A stretch of 64,000 nt of DNA from Gracilaria domingensis (lineage: Eukaryota > Rhodophyta > Florideophyceae > Gracilariales > Gracilariaceae). The translations under genes and the position numbers were made by a program. The notes below the pieces were generated by a model. That model did no database searches. It was not told the DNA's origin and saw nothing but the letters and a program-made list of their open reading frames with translations. Below, piece after piece: positions 63,536 to 64,000 of this stretch; the stretch's first letter is position 1; each line of letters starts with the position of its first letter. The stretch is taken from assembly GCA_022539475.1 (NCBI GenBank), contig VCMS01000159.1, positions 62,001-126,000 on the forward strand, given 5' to 3'.

Positions 63536-64000
63536 GAGCCGCCAGCTCCTGACGAGCATTGGATGTATCACTGGGTGCAAGGCCGGGTTGCAGGCGATCG
63601 GAGTTGAAGAATAGAAAAAACGTACACCCGCAATTAAAACTTGATCTGCTTCTGACTGGGAGTCGCCTTCAAAGTTTGAAACCTCAAAAGTTTTCTTGCC
63701 TTGCTGGCATTGAAAGGGCCAACAGCTCGCAAACTACAGCCCCTTTCCGATCCTTGACCTCCAGCTCTTCTTCCCGTCCATCTTTCGCGCCATCCGGCGC
63801 CGTCGTACTACTCCGATCTTCACACGTGCTCTCGGAGAAAACTGCTGCGGGACGCCAGCGAAGAGAAGGTGTCTCGTGGGCCAGCGTGGAATGCCGCAAG
63901 ATCGCATCTCTGTTTTGAAGTGCGCAGCACCACCGCGGAAGTTCCACAGGGGCGTGTTCGCATCTGCTCAGCACGATTTCCGATCCAATCTCTGCAAAGT
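63536..64000. other. Spacer without recognised gene
   Basis: Nothing supported up to the window edge. The first 70 bases encode a Ser/Ala-rich stretch upstream of relic 3 that may be its original N-terminus. Confidence 0.45.

Noticed and set aside
1-64000. CRISPR arrays, bacterial operons, rRNA genes
   Set aside because: No regular direct-repeat arrays with spacers, no Shine-Dalgarno-led gene runs and no rRNA-like sequence; the window is eukaryotic.

Overview
The window is nuclear DNA of a eukaryote. It carries a eukaryotic N-glycosylation pair (DAD1, ALG14), a complex I LYR subunit, cytosolic malate dehydrogenase, a gene with a GT-AG intron, Ty3/Gypsy retroelements, a Helitron and a PIF/Harbinger transposase. 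Host genes are almost intron-free and very tightly packed in one GC-rich island (about 40.1-46.5 kb), while most of the rest is transposons, relics and low-complexity DNA. This fits a compact, repeat-rich algal genome such as a multicellular red alga, but nothing here proves the species.

Layout. 0-0.4 kb: an HSP70 pseudogene. 0.75-2.0 kb: a PIF/Harbinger transposase (minus). 2.7-8.7 kb: a decayed autonomous Helitron (Rep plus Pif1 helicase, plus strand) holding two later insertions: a 352-bp terminal-inverted-repeat element (4495-4846) in Rep and a 956-bp solo LTR (6647-7602, TSD GAGAT) in the helicase. 9.26-32.27 kb: two near-identical Ty3/Gypsy chromovirus-like elements, gag-pol on the minus strand, separated by a 673-base N gap and a short flank. 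The second is bounded by LTRs 20309-21348 and 31309-32268 and TSD AAAGC. Both carry a long extra gene on the opposite strand between the left LTR and the chromodomain, complete at 617 codons in the first copy.

32.6-39.7 kb: a secreted cysteine-rich gene (36737-37570) with two broken relatives, and the first of three copies of a roughly 2-kb repeat that encodes an unknown 180-residue protein. 40.1-46.5 kb: host gene island, in order KH-domain protein, malate dehydrogenase, NDUFA6-like, DAD1, ALG14, secreted kelch protein. Two convergent pairs there have only 20-22 bp between stop codons. 47.3-48.4 kb: an ankyrin-repeat gene. 49.4-54.96 kb: a 5.6-kb pyrimidine-rich tract on the plus strand holding two copies of a short tRNA-like element. 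55.8-56.6 kb: a broken WD40 gene of HET-E/STAND style. 57.4-61.1 kb: the second and third copies of the 180-residue gene repeat in tandem. 61.4-63.5 kb: three broken TIR-domain fragments.

DAD1 and ALG14 both act in ER N-glycosylation, and the kelch protein is a predicted secretory cargo. The WD40 and TIR relics resemble parts of innate-immune receptors, suggesting a turnover zone for such genes at the right end. The most unusual items are the antisense gene of the Gypsy elements, the extra exact copies of their polypurine tract, the conserved 180-residue gene repeat, the TIR relic cluster and the long pyrimidine tract.
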